From Craspedostauros australis (Eukaryota > Bacillariophyta > Bacillariophyceae > Mastogloiales > Achnanthaceae), in NCBI GenBank assembly GCA_026770025.1, contig JAMXDE010000007.1, positions 2,232,001 to 2,296,000 of the forward strand: DNA of 64,000 bases, written 5' to 3'. Positions 10,807 through 22,500 of the stretch are shown piece by piece (position 1 is the first letter of the stretch; each line of letters starts with the position of its first letter). The translations under genes and the position numbers were made by a program. The notes under the pieces are model-generated. The model made no database searches. It was not told the origin of the DNA and saw only the letters and a program-made list of their open reading frames with translations.

Positions 10807-12036
10807 TTTCTTTTTATTGCGTTCCACCTCCAGGAGAGCACCTAACAATGCTCTACCGCTACCTCTTGCCAGTGACATTACGTCTGCAATGACCAACGAT
10901 GCCATCACAATGGAGAGAGATTCCGTCAGGCTGAGGAGGAAACGAAGAGCGTGGCTCTGCACAGCAAAGGACGGAACGGCTCACCGAAGTCCTCAACAGG
11001 TTGACTTGAAGCGCAGCCACAACCATGCCCACGCGAGGCAGTCCTATTCCAACAGCGAACATTCGTCGGCATTTTCTGATCGCAATGTGGTGAACTGCCA
11101 ATGACGACTTCACATCCCTTCCGCTTTTGTGGAGCTCAGCACAGAAGCATCACCCATTCGACTAGATATAGTGCTGTGAACGCGCCACTGCGATCCAGGA
11201 GTGACCACACCAAAGCATCAGATTGATCCAATTTCAGATCCTCTCGTGGACCAAATAGCTACAACTATGATACTCGTGCACAGCAAGCCAAATGCATCAT
11301 ACCAATAGACAGAAAAAAGCAGTTCATGTCGATACCGGTTTGTCGAGGATGGGGCCACGAACAGGAGGAATGTGAGAGGTGATGATCGCGGCGTGGTCCT
11401 CGCGCGTGTCGGAGTTTGGAGTTTTGCTTCCGCTGGCACCCTTCGCCCCGTTTTTACTTGGATCGTCCGCAAACGAAATCGCTATTCCTGGAAGAACACG
11501 AATGCGAACCTGATGACCACGCATCCATCGTGGCGTCGTCTTGTTTGGGTATCTGATGGACCTCTCGCACACCAATACCGTAGGGATCATCACGCCTCCG
11601 GGAGAAGGGGCCCAACTCTGAGCGGAAACGCAGGTTCTTGCAGGTTGCATTAGAGGACACTGTTTATGCCTAACACAAGCAATCTGATCCATGAGATGAC
11701 ATGCACCGTGACGCTTTCACCATGTTGACAATTCTTGACCACCTTTGTTTGTTTCTTTGTTGTTTGTTTGTTTTTGCTCAAAGCCAGTGCCTGCCCGATG
11801 CTCTTTGAGGTATAATACGAATAGTACGCACCAACGTGATGGAGGATTGTGTCCTACTCCCGAGCGCAAGTGACAATGAGCATCGATCTCGCAACAACAG
11901 ACGCAAGTATGGTACGAGTACGAGTATGGTGGCATTGCAAAACCACGTCACCAGCGAATGATCGCGACTCTGCGAGCGGACAAAATGAAGGCACTTCGTG
12001 CACGTTCTCTGCTAAAAACGTGTGCGCAGCCATCGC

Positions 12037-12072
12037 GAACAAACGAAGGAACAAACGAAGGAACAAACGAAG
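12037..12072. repeat. 12-bp tandem repeat, three units
   Basis: Three perfect copies of GAACAAACGAAG. Intergenic. Confidence 0.97.
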
Positions 12073-12407
12073 GATTCTTGGTATGATGAAGCGTATTTGG
12101 GAGCAGAACGTCGTGATGTTTCAAACATAAACTCACTAGAACGACAAGTACCACTGGGGATACATGCTCATCGTTGGCATGCACCATCACTGTAAGCCAT
12201 GGAAGCATGGTAGGCCTATGAGAGTATCGATGCAATGCGCTCTGTTTGCTGCCTATCAGATGTGAAGGAATCGGACCTTCCGAGCACTCTCCGCAGTATG
12301 AGTGTACCTCACCGAAAACGCAAATACGGGTACTCTTGCTACGAGCAGAGAAGAGCATTCCCACACATGCTTGGGAGTCGATTTTGCGCACGCCTGCCGA
12401 CAATGAT

Positions 12408-12440
12408 GCAGGTACAGACATCCGTGCAGGTACAGACATC
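12408..12440. repeat. 18-bp period repeat, two units
   Basis: GCAGGTACAGACATC occurs at 12408-12422 and 12426-12440. Intergenic. Confidence 0.9.
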
Positions 12441-15382
12441 GGGAATGGTCCAAGTACAACGAAAACAAGAAGTATCCTGGTTGAACATTGTGATGAGGCC
12501 TCTCGTTCGTTCGCTTTCCGTGTATCAGGTTGGCGGTACCACGTTGGGGCAACAGAGTTCTGCATTTTCTTGGATCCAGGCTGGCGCGGGGACAACTGCG
12601 ATGGTATGACGGAACGATCGCATCAATTCATCAGCATGGGTATCTTGTCACGACAGGAAGGATGCGATCAAGCGCAAGTTTGCCTGCCACGAGGAAGACA
12701 ACCAATGGTGATCCTCATGCCATGTCGCATGTGCCTCAGATTCCGCCTTCACGGTATCGTATGACTACTAATACTAATACGAATGCTGTTCTGGGTCAAG
12801 AACATTGCACTCACAGGATGATACCAGTATCGATGGGAAAACGCAAAGCATCCATTCGGCACTGATAGTGCCTGCAAGCGCATGACGACATCGCAAAAAC
12901 AAGACCCAGTCTTCCTCCTCTCTCCATCTTTCTCTCGATCTCTATCCATGCATCCATCCACCCATCCATCAATATTCACATATCTCCATTCTCTTCGTAA
13001 TGGTCAACGCATCAAACAGGAAGCAGAGAGGATTTCATCATGAGACGGCCGTGTGAGCGTGGATGAAGCCACCTGAAGCCTGAGTAGACAAGATGGGATT
13101 CGACCCCCCAAAACGGTGGATCGGAAGAGCGGACGATCTCGCAGCTACGAATACGAAGAAGTGCGCAGTCCGTCCAATCGAATGCAATGGCGGCAACCAG
13201 CAGCTTGGTTCAACAGCTGCGATGCACCGAAGCGCCAAGACCAAAGCATAAAAGTCAATGATTGCTGGCTTCTCGTTGGACACTCTTCACCAGCGGTCCA
13301 TCGTCAAAGAACCGCGACAGTCAAGTTTGGTATGCCTTCCCTCCATTTTTGGAATCTTGGAGTCCTGAAGACGATGACTTCCCTCACGATAGTACAGTAC
13401 TCTGCTGGATGCTGGCGAATGGAGAAACCAAAGGGACCTGGGAGTCAACTACCTTCAATGCATGCAAGCAACGCCCGGGGTAGGCTCCTTTGACAACAGC
13501 ATTTGAAAGCAACTCATATCCCAACCAACAACGCATTCCATCATGCTTGTCTCTTGTTGAAAGAGTGGGTAGACACTGTTGGTCCCGACGGGCCATCGTT
13601 GTCACCATCATCACTACTCAGTCCTGCTTGCTTGGCATTTGATGCAGCATCGTGGCTGGGTCAACTTCGTATCGACCACAAGATGTTTGGCGACAAACGA
13701 CTGGTACGTGCGGGGGAGGGGACACGAGGAATACCAGGATTGCTTACGAGAACGAAGACCCGTTGGACATCGCAACATCACAGGCTGGCATCTGCTGGTT
13801 CCTCCAGCAACACCGCATCAGACCACGTTCGTCCAAGCTAAGTCTTGCATCATTCATAGCATTACATACTACATGATATGAGACACTTGTGGATATCGCA
13901 TCAACTCGCCATGCCGGTGTCTTTCATGCGCGGCAATGGATCAAATGTTGACAATCCGAGACAGTGACCTTTCTCGATTCCGTCGGCCATAGATCGACTA
14001 CTTTACACACTCTACTCTAATGGTTTTCATGTGCACACACCAGCACAATAGTGCTATTGTGTATGGAAAGCAGGTGATTGCGAGGAACAGACAGAGATCG
14101 CGTCATCAGGAGGAGTGGTCCCATCGTGCCCTGCACCAACCTTCGTGTTGCCTCGTCGCGAGATCGGGGAGGTATGAGACTGTCCGACTTCGCGCATTTC
14201 GCAGAATACGCAATCAAAGCCCAACAAGTGGCCGTTTGTTGCCGTGTTGCAAAACGGACACCTGAGTTTAACGTGCAATTAGATGTTCGTTAATGACAGA
14301 TGCCGATTAGGCTCTTGGGCTACGCTTGTCGAACATCAATAGTTGTCGTAGGCCTGTCGTAGGTGCAGCTATAATTTGTTGCTCTTGACACGAACCGAAC
14401 AGAGCAAAGATCTCACATTTTGATGAAACAGAGGCGTGTTGTGCGGGCACGATGGTGTGGTAATGGTTTTGCCTCAGCCAAGCCAAGGAATGCATGCTTC
14501 GAGCTATGAGTGGTTATATTTTTTCGGCACTGGCTGCTCTATTTGCGGCGCGCTGGGCACAAGGAGCCCGAGAATCACAGACTGGCATTCTCTTGATGGC
14601 ATTTGCGAAAGAATTTTTCGGCTTGCCCGCATCAACCACAATTCTGTACTCTGCGCATCAGCCTCAGTCGTAGCGGAAGCCAGGACATCCAAAGCAATCG
14701 TGTGGGTGATTACGAGCACGCCGATAAGACTGTTGCCTGGCTCATGCAGGAACATCGATCAAACGTTCCTGCTGTCTTTGATTGGCGCCTCCAGCCAATC
14801 ATTTAGTGGATCATACCACACCAGTCTGCACATAAGCCATGTTGCGCTACCCAGCTATTCTGTACGCGTGCGCGTAACTTGCAGGATACATCTTCTATTT
14901 GATGTTGGAGATCGGAAGAAGAACAGAAACGCAAGCAGACTTTGTCGCCTGATCCTTTCGCCCTCCCAATCACGACATCCACAATTGCCGTTGGCGGACA
15001 AGTGCGTATCGTGAACAAGAGCGGAAGACAAAAAGGTGGAGAGCGCCACTTCCTTCTTGCGACACCCCCGCTGTCGATGCGAGCACGCAACAACGATCAG
15101 CTGAGAGTGCGTCCGGCGACAGAGTCATACATCTTCGGCCCGTCAATGACAAACCAGTGATGCGACAAGAGAGAGGCGGCAGCTGCTATGGAACAACATG
15201 AGCGGACATCAGGGGCAGTTCCAGCGACTTGCGACACCTTGCGACAGTTGCGAGTGACAAAAGTTCACGGCCCAACCAAGACAAGATCCGCAATCACCAT
15301 GACCGCAAAGACAAACGCAAACCAAGGTGACAGGCTGATTCCGCACCTGCGAGCGCCATTTGTCGTACATAGCTCGTACTGG

Positions 15383-15447
15383 CATACTACGAGCACGATA
15401 CATACTACGAGTACGATACATACTACGAGTACGATACATACTACGAG
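15383..15447. repeat. 18-bp minisatellite, 3.6 units
   Basis: Units of CATACTACGAGYACGATA at 15383, 15401 and 15419, plus a partial unit to 15447. Each unit contains the word ACTACGAG, and two contain TACGAGTA, the word dispersed through the window. Confidence 0.97.
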
Positions 15448-15670
15448 CTGTACCAAGGTCGTACACAAGGGAAGAGGTGTCAGACATGGTGCGATAAAGC
15501 CCATCCAAGACATCTCGCGACTGATCCATCCTACGGAAAGTTCTGTTCAAACCACTACCACAAGGAGCAATGTCTCGCCAGACATTCGCAGCACGATGTG
15601 CGTGTCTTGGACACGAGGTCTTCCACACACATCGACGCAACGTGACAGAATACGATGCAAAGCGCACGAA

Positions 15671-15720
15671 GCGGCACAAAGCAGCACAAAGCAGCACAAA
15701 GCAGCACAAAGCAGCACAAA
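15671..15720. repeat. 10-bp minisatellite, five units
   Basis: Five copies of GCRGCACAAA. Intergenic, about 540 bp before the next gene's ATG. Confidence 0.97.
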
Positions 15721-16107
15721 GGGACGCAAGATCGTCTGCATTTACCTGCTTGCCGTCCCAACGGACAGGCCAATGGAGGGGAAGGCAGACGAGAAAGCGC
15801 ATGAGAGAGAAGCACTCTCCGCTGGGCACTCCATGCTGGGCGCTGAACCGTCGGAAAGCGACGATGGCAGGCCTCATTCGATTTGACACGAAGAAAAGCG
15901 ACGAAGGAGGAGAAAACTTCACCACTCGCACTCGTACTCGTACTAACACCAGTACGAGCTCCACGGGTGAGAACAGAAAGGAGGCGAAGGAAAAGAGATT
16001 CAGAATCCATTCTCGCCACCCTCCATTCTCATAATCACAGATGCAGACAGAAACAACCACAATCACATCCACACAGCAGCACCAAACACTACAATACCGC
16101 ACATCAT

Positions 16108-16110
<3 letters not shown>

Positions 16111-16140
<30 letters not shown>
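16111..16140. repeat. (CAG)10 microsatellite, probable 5' untranslated region
   Basis: Ten perfect CAG units, 122 bp upstream of the ATG at 16263 and so probably in the leader of that gene. It is followed at 16230-16254 by two copies of a 12-bp GACCACTGCAAA-type unit. Confidence 0.95.
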
Positions 16141-16142
<2 letters not shown>

Positions 16143-16262
16143 CTGGAGTAACAACACACACTGCTCCTCAAACAGATACTCACTCTGTCGGAGAAAGAAC
16201 TCAAACCATCGCAAAGACCATCCCCAAGGACCACTGCAAAGACCACTGCAAAGACCATCACA

Positions 16263-18059
16263 ATGACAGGACACTCCAAGAGCACATCACCACCCTCCCT
16301 CACGGCGACAGAAGCAACTGCCATGTCGGCTGTGGCCACCACGGATGCACCTAATGCAACCAACGACAACAATGAGGGAGGCGTCAACCCGTACTCGATG
16401 ATGCACAGGACGTTGCAGAGCAAGGAGGCCAACTACGTCACGCACATCCTCCCCAACGACGTCCTTCTCGGACGTGGAACTGGCCCCAACGACCACCCCG
16501 GCAACGTCACCTTCCGCAACCTCATCAAGGACCAGTTCAACAACTACAAGACAGCCTGCATCCGAGGCGAGAAGACCAAGATGGCCAAGAGGGTCGTCAC
16601 CTACATCCGTAACCAGAACGGGCGCTTCCTGCGTCGTCTGGATGCCCACGAGATGCCAGCCGCCTTGGCAGATCCCCAGCGCGATCACCACCTGGTCGAG
16701 GATGCGGAGGTGTACCTGGAGATCAAGGATGATCGGCTGCTGGTCCAGAAGACGAAGCAGGCCTTCCGGCACTTGATCCGCCAGGCAGGACAATCCACCT
16801 CGCAATCCCAGTCGCCATCCACATCCCAGGGTGCAGGTACAGGCCAGGATCAAGGGCAGGGCCACTTCGCCCCGCTGTCCAGGAGGAGCAAGGCTCGATC
16901 CGCTTCGATGTCCATGCGATCACGATCAAGATCGAGATCCCCTGACACGGTGTCATCCGGCGAGAGCGGCGTGGCACCAAGATCGTACGGCAGGGCCCGA
17001 CGGCTCTCCGCAGCCGCATCGGCATCGACGTCGGGTTCTGTCTCCGCCTCTGTGTCCACCAGCCACAGCCGAGCGCAGCTCGATGGCGCTGCCGGCTTGG
17101 TGGGCCACACTGGGACCAACATGGACGTGGAGATGAATGCGGGCATGGGCGTAGGTATGGGCATGGGCATGGGAGCCAACGGCCATGCCCAGGCAGGCGC
17201 TGGGGCAGCAATGGGCGAATCAGGTGCGCCACCAGTGAGCATGATCTCCATTCAAAAGTCCGCCCTGGCCCCTACCTTCAGCACGTCATCGCTGGACTCG
17301 TCGGTCGGCACCAACTCGGTGACGCATCGTCATGCCACTGGTGCTGCTGCCGGTGTCGGTGCCCCCAACGCCATGCTTGGGGCAGAAGCTGACATCGATG
17401 CAAGGCTCGCAGCGCTCAGGGTGTCCGGTCTGCCCGGCTTGTCAGCTGCGGCAGCAGCAGCAGCAGCATCCAGACCATCTCAACTGTCCTCGCTCGCCCT
17501 CCAGCATCAGAGGCAGCAACAGCTGCTGCGACAACAGCAACAACAACAACAGCAACAGCGAGACTCGCAGCTACTCAAGCTGATGGCAGTCAACGATGCC
17601 CAGCTGCGATCTCGATTGGCCAAGGCCCAGCTGCTAGACGCTCTATCTACCCCAGGTGTGTCCGCTGGCGGTATTGCCAACGCTACTGTTGGAAATGGCA
17701 CTGGCAATCCATCTGCCCTTGCCCAGCTGGCGTTGGCATCGCAGCCTTCCCAGCTGGCCGCGCCGATGTCTGCGCCGAACACGTCGGATGTTCTGGATGC
17801 GGCGCTGCGTCTTGCTGCATCTCGCAAGATGGCGGCATTGCAGTCGGCATTGGGAGCAACCGCGGGCGTAGGTGCCGGAGTCGGAGCAGGCGGACTGGGA
17901 GTGGGTGCTCCTGTGTCCGCGACGGCGGCGGCGGCTGCATCAGCGGCTCTGGCAGCCAGATCAGGAGGAGTTGTTCGTCCAGGCATGGGAGATCGTCACA
18001 GCTTGCTGCTGGAACTCCTGGCTGCGGAGCAGACGATGCGGCAGCCGGCCTTTCGTTAG
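16263..18059 (+). CDS. DUF6824-domain protein 2
   Basis: Predicted 598-residue protein in one exon, ATG in the context CACAATGACA. The core has NDVLLGRGTGPND near residue 65, NGRFLRRLDAHE near 118-129, then an acidic stretch and VQKTKQAFRHLIRQ near 161-174. It shares GTGPND and the KTKQAFRHLIRQ box with protein 1, so the two look like neighbouring duplicates. The long tail is biased: an Arg/Ser-rich stretch (about 205-225), Ser/Ala, then Met/Gly (about 290-310), an Ala run, a Gln-rich stretch near 415-435, and Ala/Gly repeats. It ends in an LLLELLAAEQ-type leucine motif. The tail is probably disordered. The core is known family sequence of unknown function; a gene-regulatory role is an inference from composition only. 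Confidence 0.88.
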   Translation: MTGHSKSTSPPSLTATEATAMSAVATTDAPNATNDNNEGGVNPYSMMHRTLQSKEANYVTHILPNDVLLGRGTGPNDHPGNVTFRNLIKDQFNNYKTACIRGEKTKMAKRVVTYIRNQNGRFLRRLDAHEMPAALADPQRDHHLVEDAEVYLEIKDDRLLVQKTKQAFRHLIRQAGQSTSQSQSPSTSQGAGTGQDQGQGHFAPLSRRSKARSASMSMRSRSRSRSPDTVSSGESGVAPRSYGRARRLSAAASASTSGSVSASVSTSHSRAQLDGAAGLVGHTGTNMDVEMNAGMGVGMGMGMGANGHAQAGAGAAMGESGAPPVSMISIQKSALAPTFSTSSLDSSVGTNSVTHRHATGAAAGVGAPNAMLGAEADIDARLAALRVSGLPGLSAAAAAAAASRPSQLSSLALQHQRQQQLLRQQQQQQQQQRDSQLLKLMAVNDAQLRSRLAKAQLLDALSTPGVSAGGIANATVGNGTGNPSALAQLALASQPSQLAAPMSAPNTSDVLDAALRLAASRKMAALQSALGATAGVGAGVGAGGLGVGAPVSATAAAAASAALAARSGGVVRPGMGDRHSLLLELLAAEQTMRQPAFR

Positions 18060-18784
18060 AGCAGAATGACGTTCCGCCACGTGTGCGGCAGAGCGTACGC
18101 AAGACCAATCGGCCCGAACCTTGGCGAGTCCATCGCGCTGATCTGGGCAACACCAATAGCAACCATCATAGTTCACTTCCTCGATTGCATCCATCTGTCC
18201 TCTTCAATGTTAGTCAGTAACGGAACAATAGCTCTACTCGTACATGCCAAACGCAGACTCTATTCCATCATGTTTACAGTTCTGCATGACAGCTGCGAGT
18301 ATGATAGACTCTCTGATATTGTCGGGGTGATGCCAGCTCGGTCCGGGTGCATCGAGTGTTCTGGAGACAACTAAGCCTTGTGTGGAACTGCGTGGAACGG
18401 AAATGGACAGGTCCGGGACAAAAATGTTGGATTGAGAAGTGACGGGAATCAATCGGTCGTTACTCAATGTCACTGTATTGGTCTGTCCTCTTTGCGGAAG
18501 ATGGCTTCGCGTCAACCGCCAAACGTGATCAAACAGAATCGGCGACACAGTTATGTTTTGGTATCCTTGCATGAAGGATTGGCCTCGGGAAGCGCGGTAA
18601 AGACCATATATTGGTCGTTTTTTGATGGGACTCCATTGGTACTCCCATTAGTCATAGTATAGCTTATTCACAATCTAGAAGGTACTCCCATAGACAATTC
18701 ATCGACGTAGTGTGAACATGGTATTACGGTTGGTCACTAGTTTGTTATGTTACTTGTTCGTGCTGCATGGGATTCGCTCCAGTC
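18060..18784. other. Spacer between DUF6824 gene 2 and the transposon-like gene pair
   Basis: 725 bp with no gene. It should contain the 3' ends of two convergent transcripts. It holds an 11-bp direct repeat, GGTACTCCCAT, at 18638-18648 and 18681-18691, and a small hairpin at 18602-18616 (GACCA, 5-nt loop, TGGTC). These may mark the left end of the transposon-like unit, but I found no matching inverted repeat on its right side. Confidence 0.4.
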
Positions 18785-20733
18785 TTACTCAGTGTCTGTG
18801 GTGTCGCCCCCCTTGGTGTTGGGGTCCGCCGATGGCGGGTTGACCTTCTCGATCTTGGGGGTCACCAACGGCATGTAGAACTCCTCCTGGTCATCGCCGT
18901 CTGACTCGCAGTCAATCTTAATCAACTCAGCGACACGAATCTTGCGAATGACTGTGGCGCAACGCTGTTTGGTTTCGCTGGAGAGAACAGCGGAAGGCAC
19001 CACGACGGGGTCAGGAACAGCAGCGCGACGAGCACGTCTGCGAGCAGCAGCGCGGCGAGAAGCACGAGCAGACGTGTCCATCGAACCAACCATCAAACGA
19101 GATGGTTGACGAGCATACTGCACAGTGCAAAGCAAAAACGCAAAGATGTGTGAGTGAACAAGTGGGAGTTGTGAAGAACAGAAGACGAAACCGGTATCGA
19201 AAATGCTTACCTTTGCAGCGTGTCTGGATCCGGTAGCTCGGCGGCCACGAGCAATCGTCATGCGAACAGGAGGTGGACGGGAAAACGTGCGTTCGTCATC
19301 GGATGAACTGTAGTCATCCTCGCCCATGTCATCACGAGGGTTCGGGTTAATTGTGCTATGCCGCTCTGTTCGCCGGTAACGCGCCAAGTTGGTGGCGCAA
19401 TGGGTGACCGGGCTCGCGCTGTAGACAGGCACCATGCGGACGATCAGCAGGGGCGCATCAGTTTGCACATCGCTCTCCCGATCATTGATGCCAACAGAAG
19501 GATTGATAAAATCAATCCCATGCATGGCTTGGTCGGAGGTCATTTCAAACCGGTCACTGACTTGGATCGGCAGAAATTCCTTGTGCACGCGGACAGGCTT
19601 CGGGTGCCCACGACACATGTTGCGAACTGCCAACGCGTATGATTCGCTGCGTTCGCGTTGCCCACGGAAAGAACGGATCTTGAGGTGCGGAGGAACCGTT
19701 TCGTTCAAGCGATCAAGCAGCTCCTTGTCGGTTGCGGCGGATGACGCGAGTTCTTGGTTCTGATCGATTTGAACCTCCAACACGCGCCCATGCTCCTTGA
19801 TGAGCACGTTGACATCGCCGTAGCATGTCCCGCCTGGGAGCTCAAACGTGATTTCGAACACCTCCCCACGACCGCCTGGGGAGTACGCGTGGCGCACAGC
19901 GGGTAAGAAAATTTCCGTGTTCTTGTTCATCCACGCTTCAATTGCACGCGCACGACTGGGACCCTCTTGCAAGGGTGTCCCGGTCACAGTGTTGTTCACC
20001 AGCATGCCACGACTAGCAGCAAAGCCAGGAGGAACAGCAGGAGGAGAAGCCACGTGCGGTGGAAGGGCAGGAACAGACGAGGGCTCGCGGAGAGCAGCAG
20101 TCATCGTGTCCATGCAGTCGTAGGCAGGTCTTGCGGTTGGTGGCTGATGGGTGGGGACAGGCGATGCGATGTGTGGCGTGACTGGTGCAGTGGTGGGACG
20201 GGCTGTTGTCGGCATCTCAGTTGGGTTGGTGGGTGCCGGGCTGTACGCCATACGGGAGAACGCATTCATCGTTTCCGTTGCTTCTTCAGGCTTCTGCGCT
20301 GAGATCTTCTTAATCGCCTCGGTGAATTTTTCTTTGTACGTTGAAGCGTTTGCAACAAGATCAGAAACGTTGGGAGAGAATTTCGTGTCCATGCGCACTG
20401 AGGAACGTGTTAGGACTTGTTGGTGGAAATTGATCCCGCGGCAATTGACGATTCTCAAACAGCAATTCACAGTCACGTACCGGCTTTGGTTGCCTTCTTT
20501 GCACGTTTGCGCTTCACAGACTCTCGCAGCCTGCGAAGGTTGCGCGGAAAGTTGCGCTTAGACAAGAACGACAAATTGCTGTTGCTGTTCCAAACAGCTC
20601 TTGCCGGCATGGTCATCGGAATCTCTCCGCTTTCGATCTTCGCCCTGAGTTCGCCAATCTGGGGAAACAGTTCTTCGTTCCACGCGGCTCCATCCGCTGC
20701 GTTCAGCTGTGGCGGAGAAGCCTTCCTCGGCAT
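18785..20733 (-). CDS. Three-exon gene of unknown function paired with the transposase
   Basis: I do not recognise this protein. Proposed exons: 20733-20481, 20397-19211 and 19117-18785, giving about 590 residues. Intron 1 (20480-20398) runs GTACGT to CAG; intron 2 (19210-19118) runs GTAAGC to GCAG, is 93 bp and has no stop in frame, so it could also be retained. Exons join in phase. The start begins MPRKASPP and is followed by a basic stretch with many Arg/Lys near 65-84, a possible nuclear signal. A Pro/Thr/Ala-rich linker follows (about 130-190), then a folded-looking part with alternating hydrophobic residues (about 240-390), an acidic Asp/Ser patch, and a second Arg/Ala-rich basic patch in exon 3. 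The position opposite a DDE transposase suggests a DNA-binding accessory protein, which is inference only. Confidence 0.6.
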
Positions 20734-22500
20734 GTTGTAGTGGGACTTACTCGCGTATGGTTGATGGGCAATCGTCACGACGGTCGTATCAACGTATTTT
20801 ATGAGAGAACGATCGTACATGCATTCGAAGGCATCGCGCATAGCTCGTCTCGAACAGGTGACGAACACGTGCTTTGTGCTGTTCAGTGTCCGTGTTGCAA
20901 CGTGCCATTGTCCGATCTGAAAACCGCAACGCTTGACATGGTAAGCGGAGAGCTCTACTCTGCCCAAATAGTATTCAACGCATGCGTTTTGCTTTTCCGT
21001 TCCCACAATCGAGATGCATTGCGCTAACTATATTATAATGAATGTATAAATTGAATAAACATATGTGTTTCCTAGAAGCATGTACGATTATCCCTCCTAG
21101 TATAAAAGCATATCAACCGTTGATCTAGACTCAACGTGCTAAACACATGGATCTTCTGTCCGATGCGACACACAATGGGAGGAAGCACATGCAACTACCC
21201 TGACGTGGTGACTCTTCGCCACGTGCTTCTTGAGACGCGACATGCGGAGTTCGTTGGTGGCGAGTCGTCCAGACAATGATGCGAGGCTCACGTGCATCTC
21301 ACCATGTGACTCTAATTGCATTGCTTTGACATAGACACCGACACGACATGACCTGCGACAAGCACAGGACAGGACCGGCGTCGACACCGGAAGAGCACCA
21401 GAAGAGCACCAAAAATTCACAGAATTACCGCGGATTTGTCACGGCGACATGTGCCCGAATCTGCGTCATACTACGACGTCGAATGTAGTTGTACTTGTAC
21501 AGACGAAATAGTCCATAAATTACAATTTGGTTGGAGCTAAAGAGGCATACTCTCCATAGCATTCAGAAAAAGTAGTTGATAATGATTGAAAACAGCATTC
21601 TGAAATGTAATTGACGTGAGAGTTTTGCATTGTGTTGTCTCAATAAGAATCACGTACGATACTGCGACATTTTCCTGTATGTAATAGTGTCGCATGGGAC
21701 GTGTCGAAAGTACAGAAATAGACACAAGATCGACCATCCATCGACCATCCATCGACCATCCATCGACCATCCATCGACCATCCATCGACCATCCATCGAC
21801 CATCCATCGACCATCCATGGACGCGACATGGACGCGACGCGAGCACGACTTGCACGAGACCTCATCACCATGTGGTACGACAACAATGAGGTGCGCGGTC
21901 GGCGGTTGCACATGCACAACTACAGTTCCATGATTGTTCGTACTGTGCACAAGTCATTGCCGGACTCCCCAGATAGAGCATCGGACAACGTGCGCAAAGA
22001 TGAGACAGCACTCAGGGAGGACAATCGTCTCACTGCATCGTTTTCTTGCGCTTCCCATCGTCCGGGTCGCAATGACGGACAAAGAGCACGGCACACGCGT
22101 CCCCCACGAAGTCATGGATGCAATCTGATCATTTCACTTCATTCGGCAACGTAGGAACTCTTTTAATTTTTCGTCCGTTGAATTCTGTCCTCCTCGGTGC
22201 ACAACGAAGAACAATTGAGGAGGCATTGCAGGACAATGGAACACTCTTCTCGCCTTGTCCGCTGTTTGCGCCGCGGAATGCTGTCTTATCCGCTCCTCAG
22301 CAACAAAGGAGGGAACAATTGCTGTACCTGATGAACATGCGGAGTTGCGCAAGAAAAGGTGTTTCCTCATTGCCAAGTTGCAGTTCATTTACGCACTGTC
22401 CCTACCCATGTCACCGGTTACTTGTCACAAGTCATCGTCTTCCCTTCATTTTGATACTCCTGAAGGAACAAAGAGCTCATAATTCGCGACAGAAAAAAGA
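20734..22500. promoter_or_regulatory. Divergent promoter region between partner gene and transposase
   Basis: 1.77 kb between two divergent start codons. It has an AT-rich core around 21025-21115 with a TATAAAAG box at 21101-21108 on the plus strand and AT-rich words usable in the other direction (around 21031). An 11-bp minisatellite lies at 21730-21817. Additional upstream exons of either gene could hide here; the open frames I see in it lack clear protein character. Confidence 0.4.
21730..21817. repeat. 11-bp minisatellite, eight perfect units
   Basis: Eight perfect copies of TCGACCATCCA, followed at once by two copies of an 11-bp TGGACGCGACR unit. It lies in the divergent intergenic region, 680 bp upstream of the transposase ATG. 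Because 11 is not a multiple of 3, it reads in all frames and creates false ORFs on both strands. Confidence 0.98.

Larger units (their letters stand above)
10807..16262. other. Gene-poor intergenic region
   Basis: About 5.5 kb between two DUF6824 genes on the same strand. No frame with convincing protein character was found; the longest open frame (minus, 15209-16432) is antisense to a repeat-rich leader and to the start of the next gene. It holds small tandem repeats at 12037, 12408, 15383, 15671 and 16111, and several copies of the dispersed word TACGAGTA (11913, 11919, 15406, 15424, 15935). Confidence 0.5.

Noticed and set aside
13070..13110. GGGATTCGACCCCCC word resembling a tRNA T-arm
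   Set aside because: Only four pairs form and no cloverleaf fits the upstream sequence.
15209..16432. Minus-strand open frame of 407 codons with valine- and cysteine-rich runs
   Set aside because: It reads through CAG and other repeats on the antisense strand and overlaps the start of DUF6824 gene 2; composition is that of a shadow frame.
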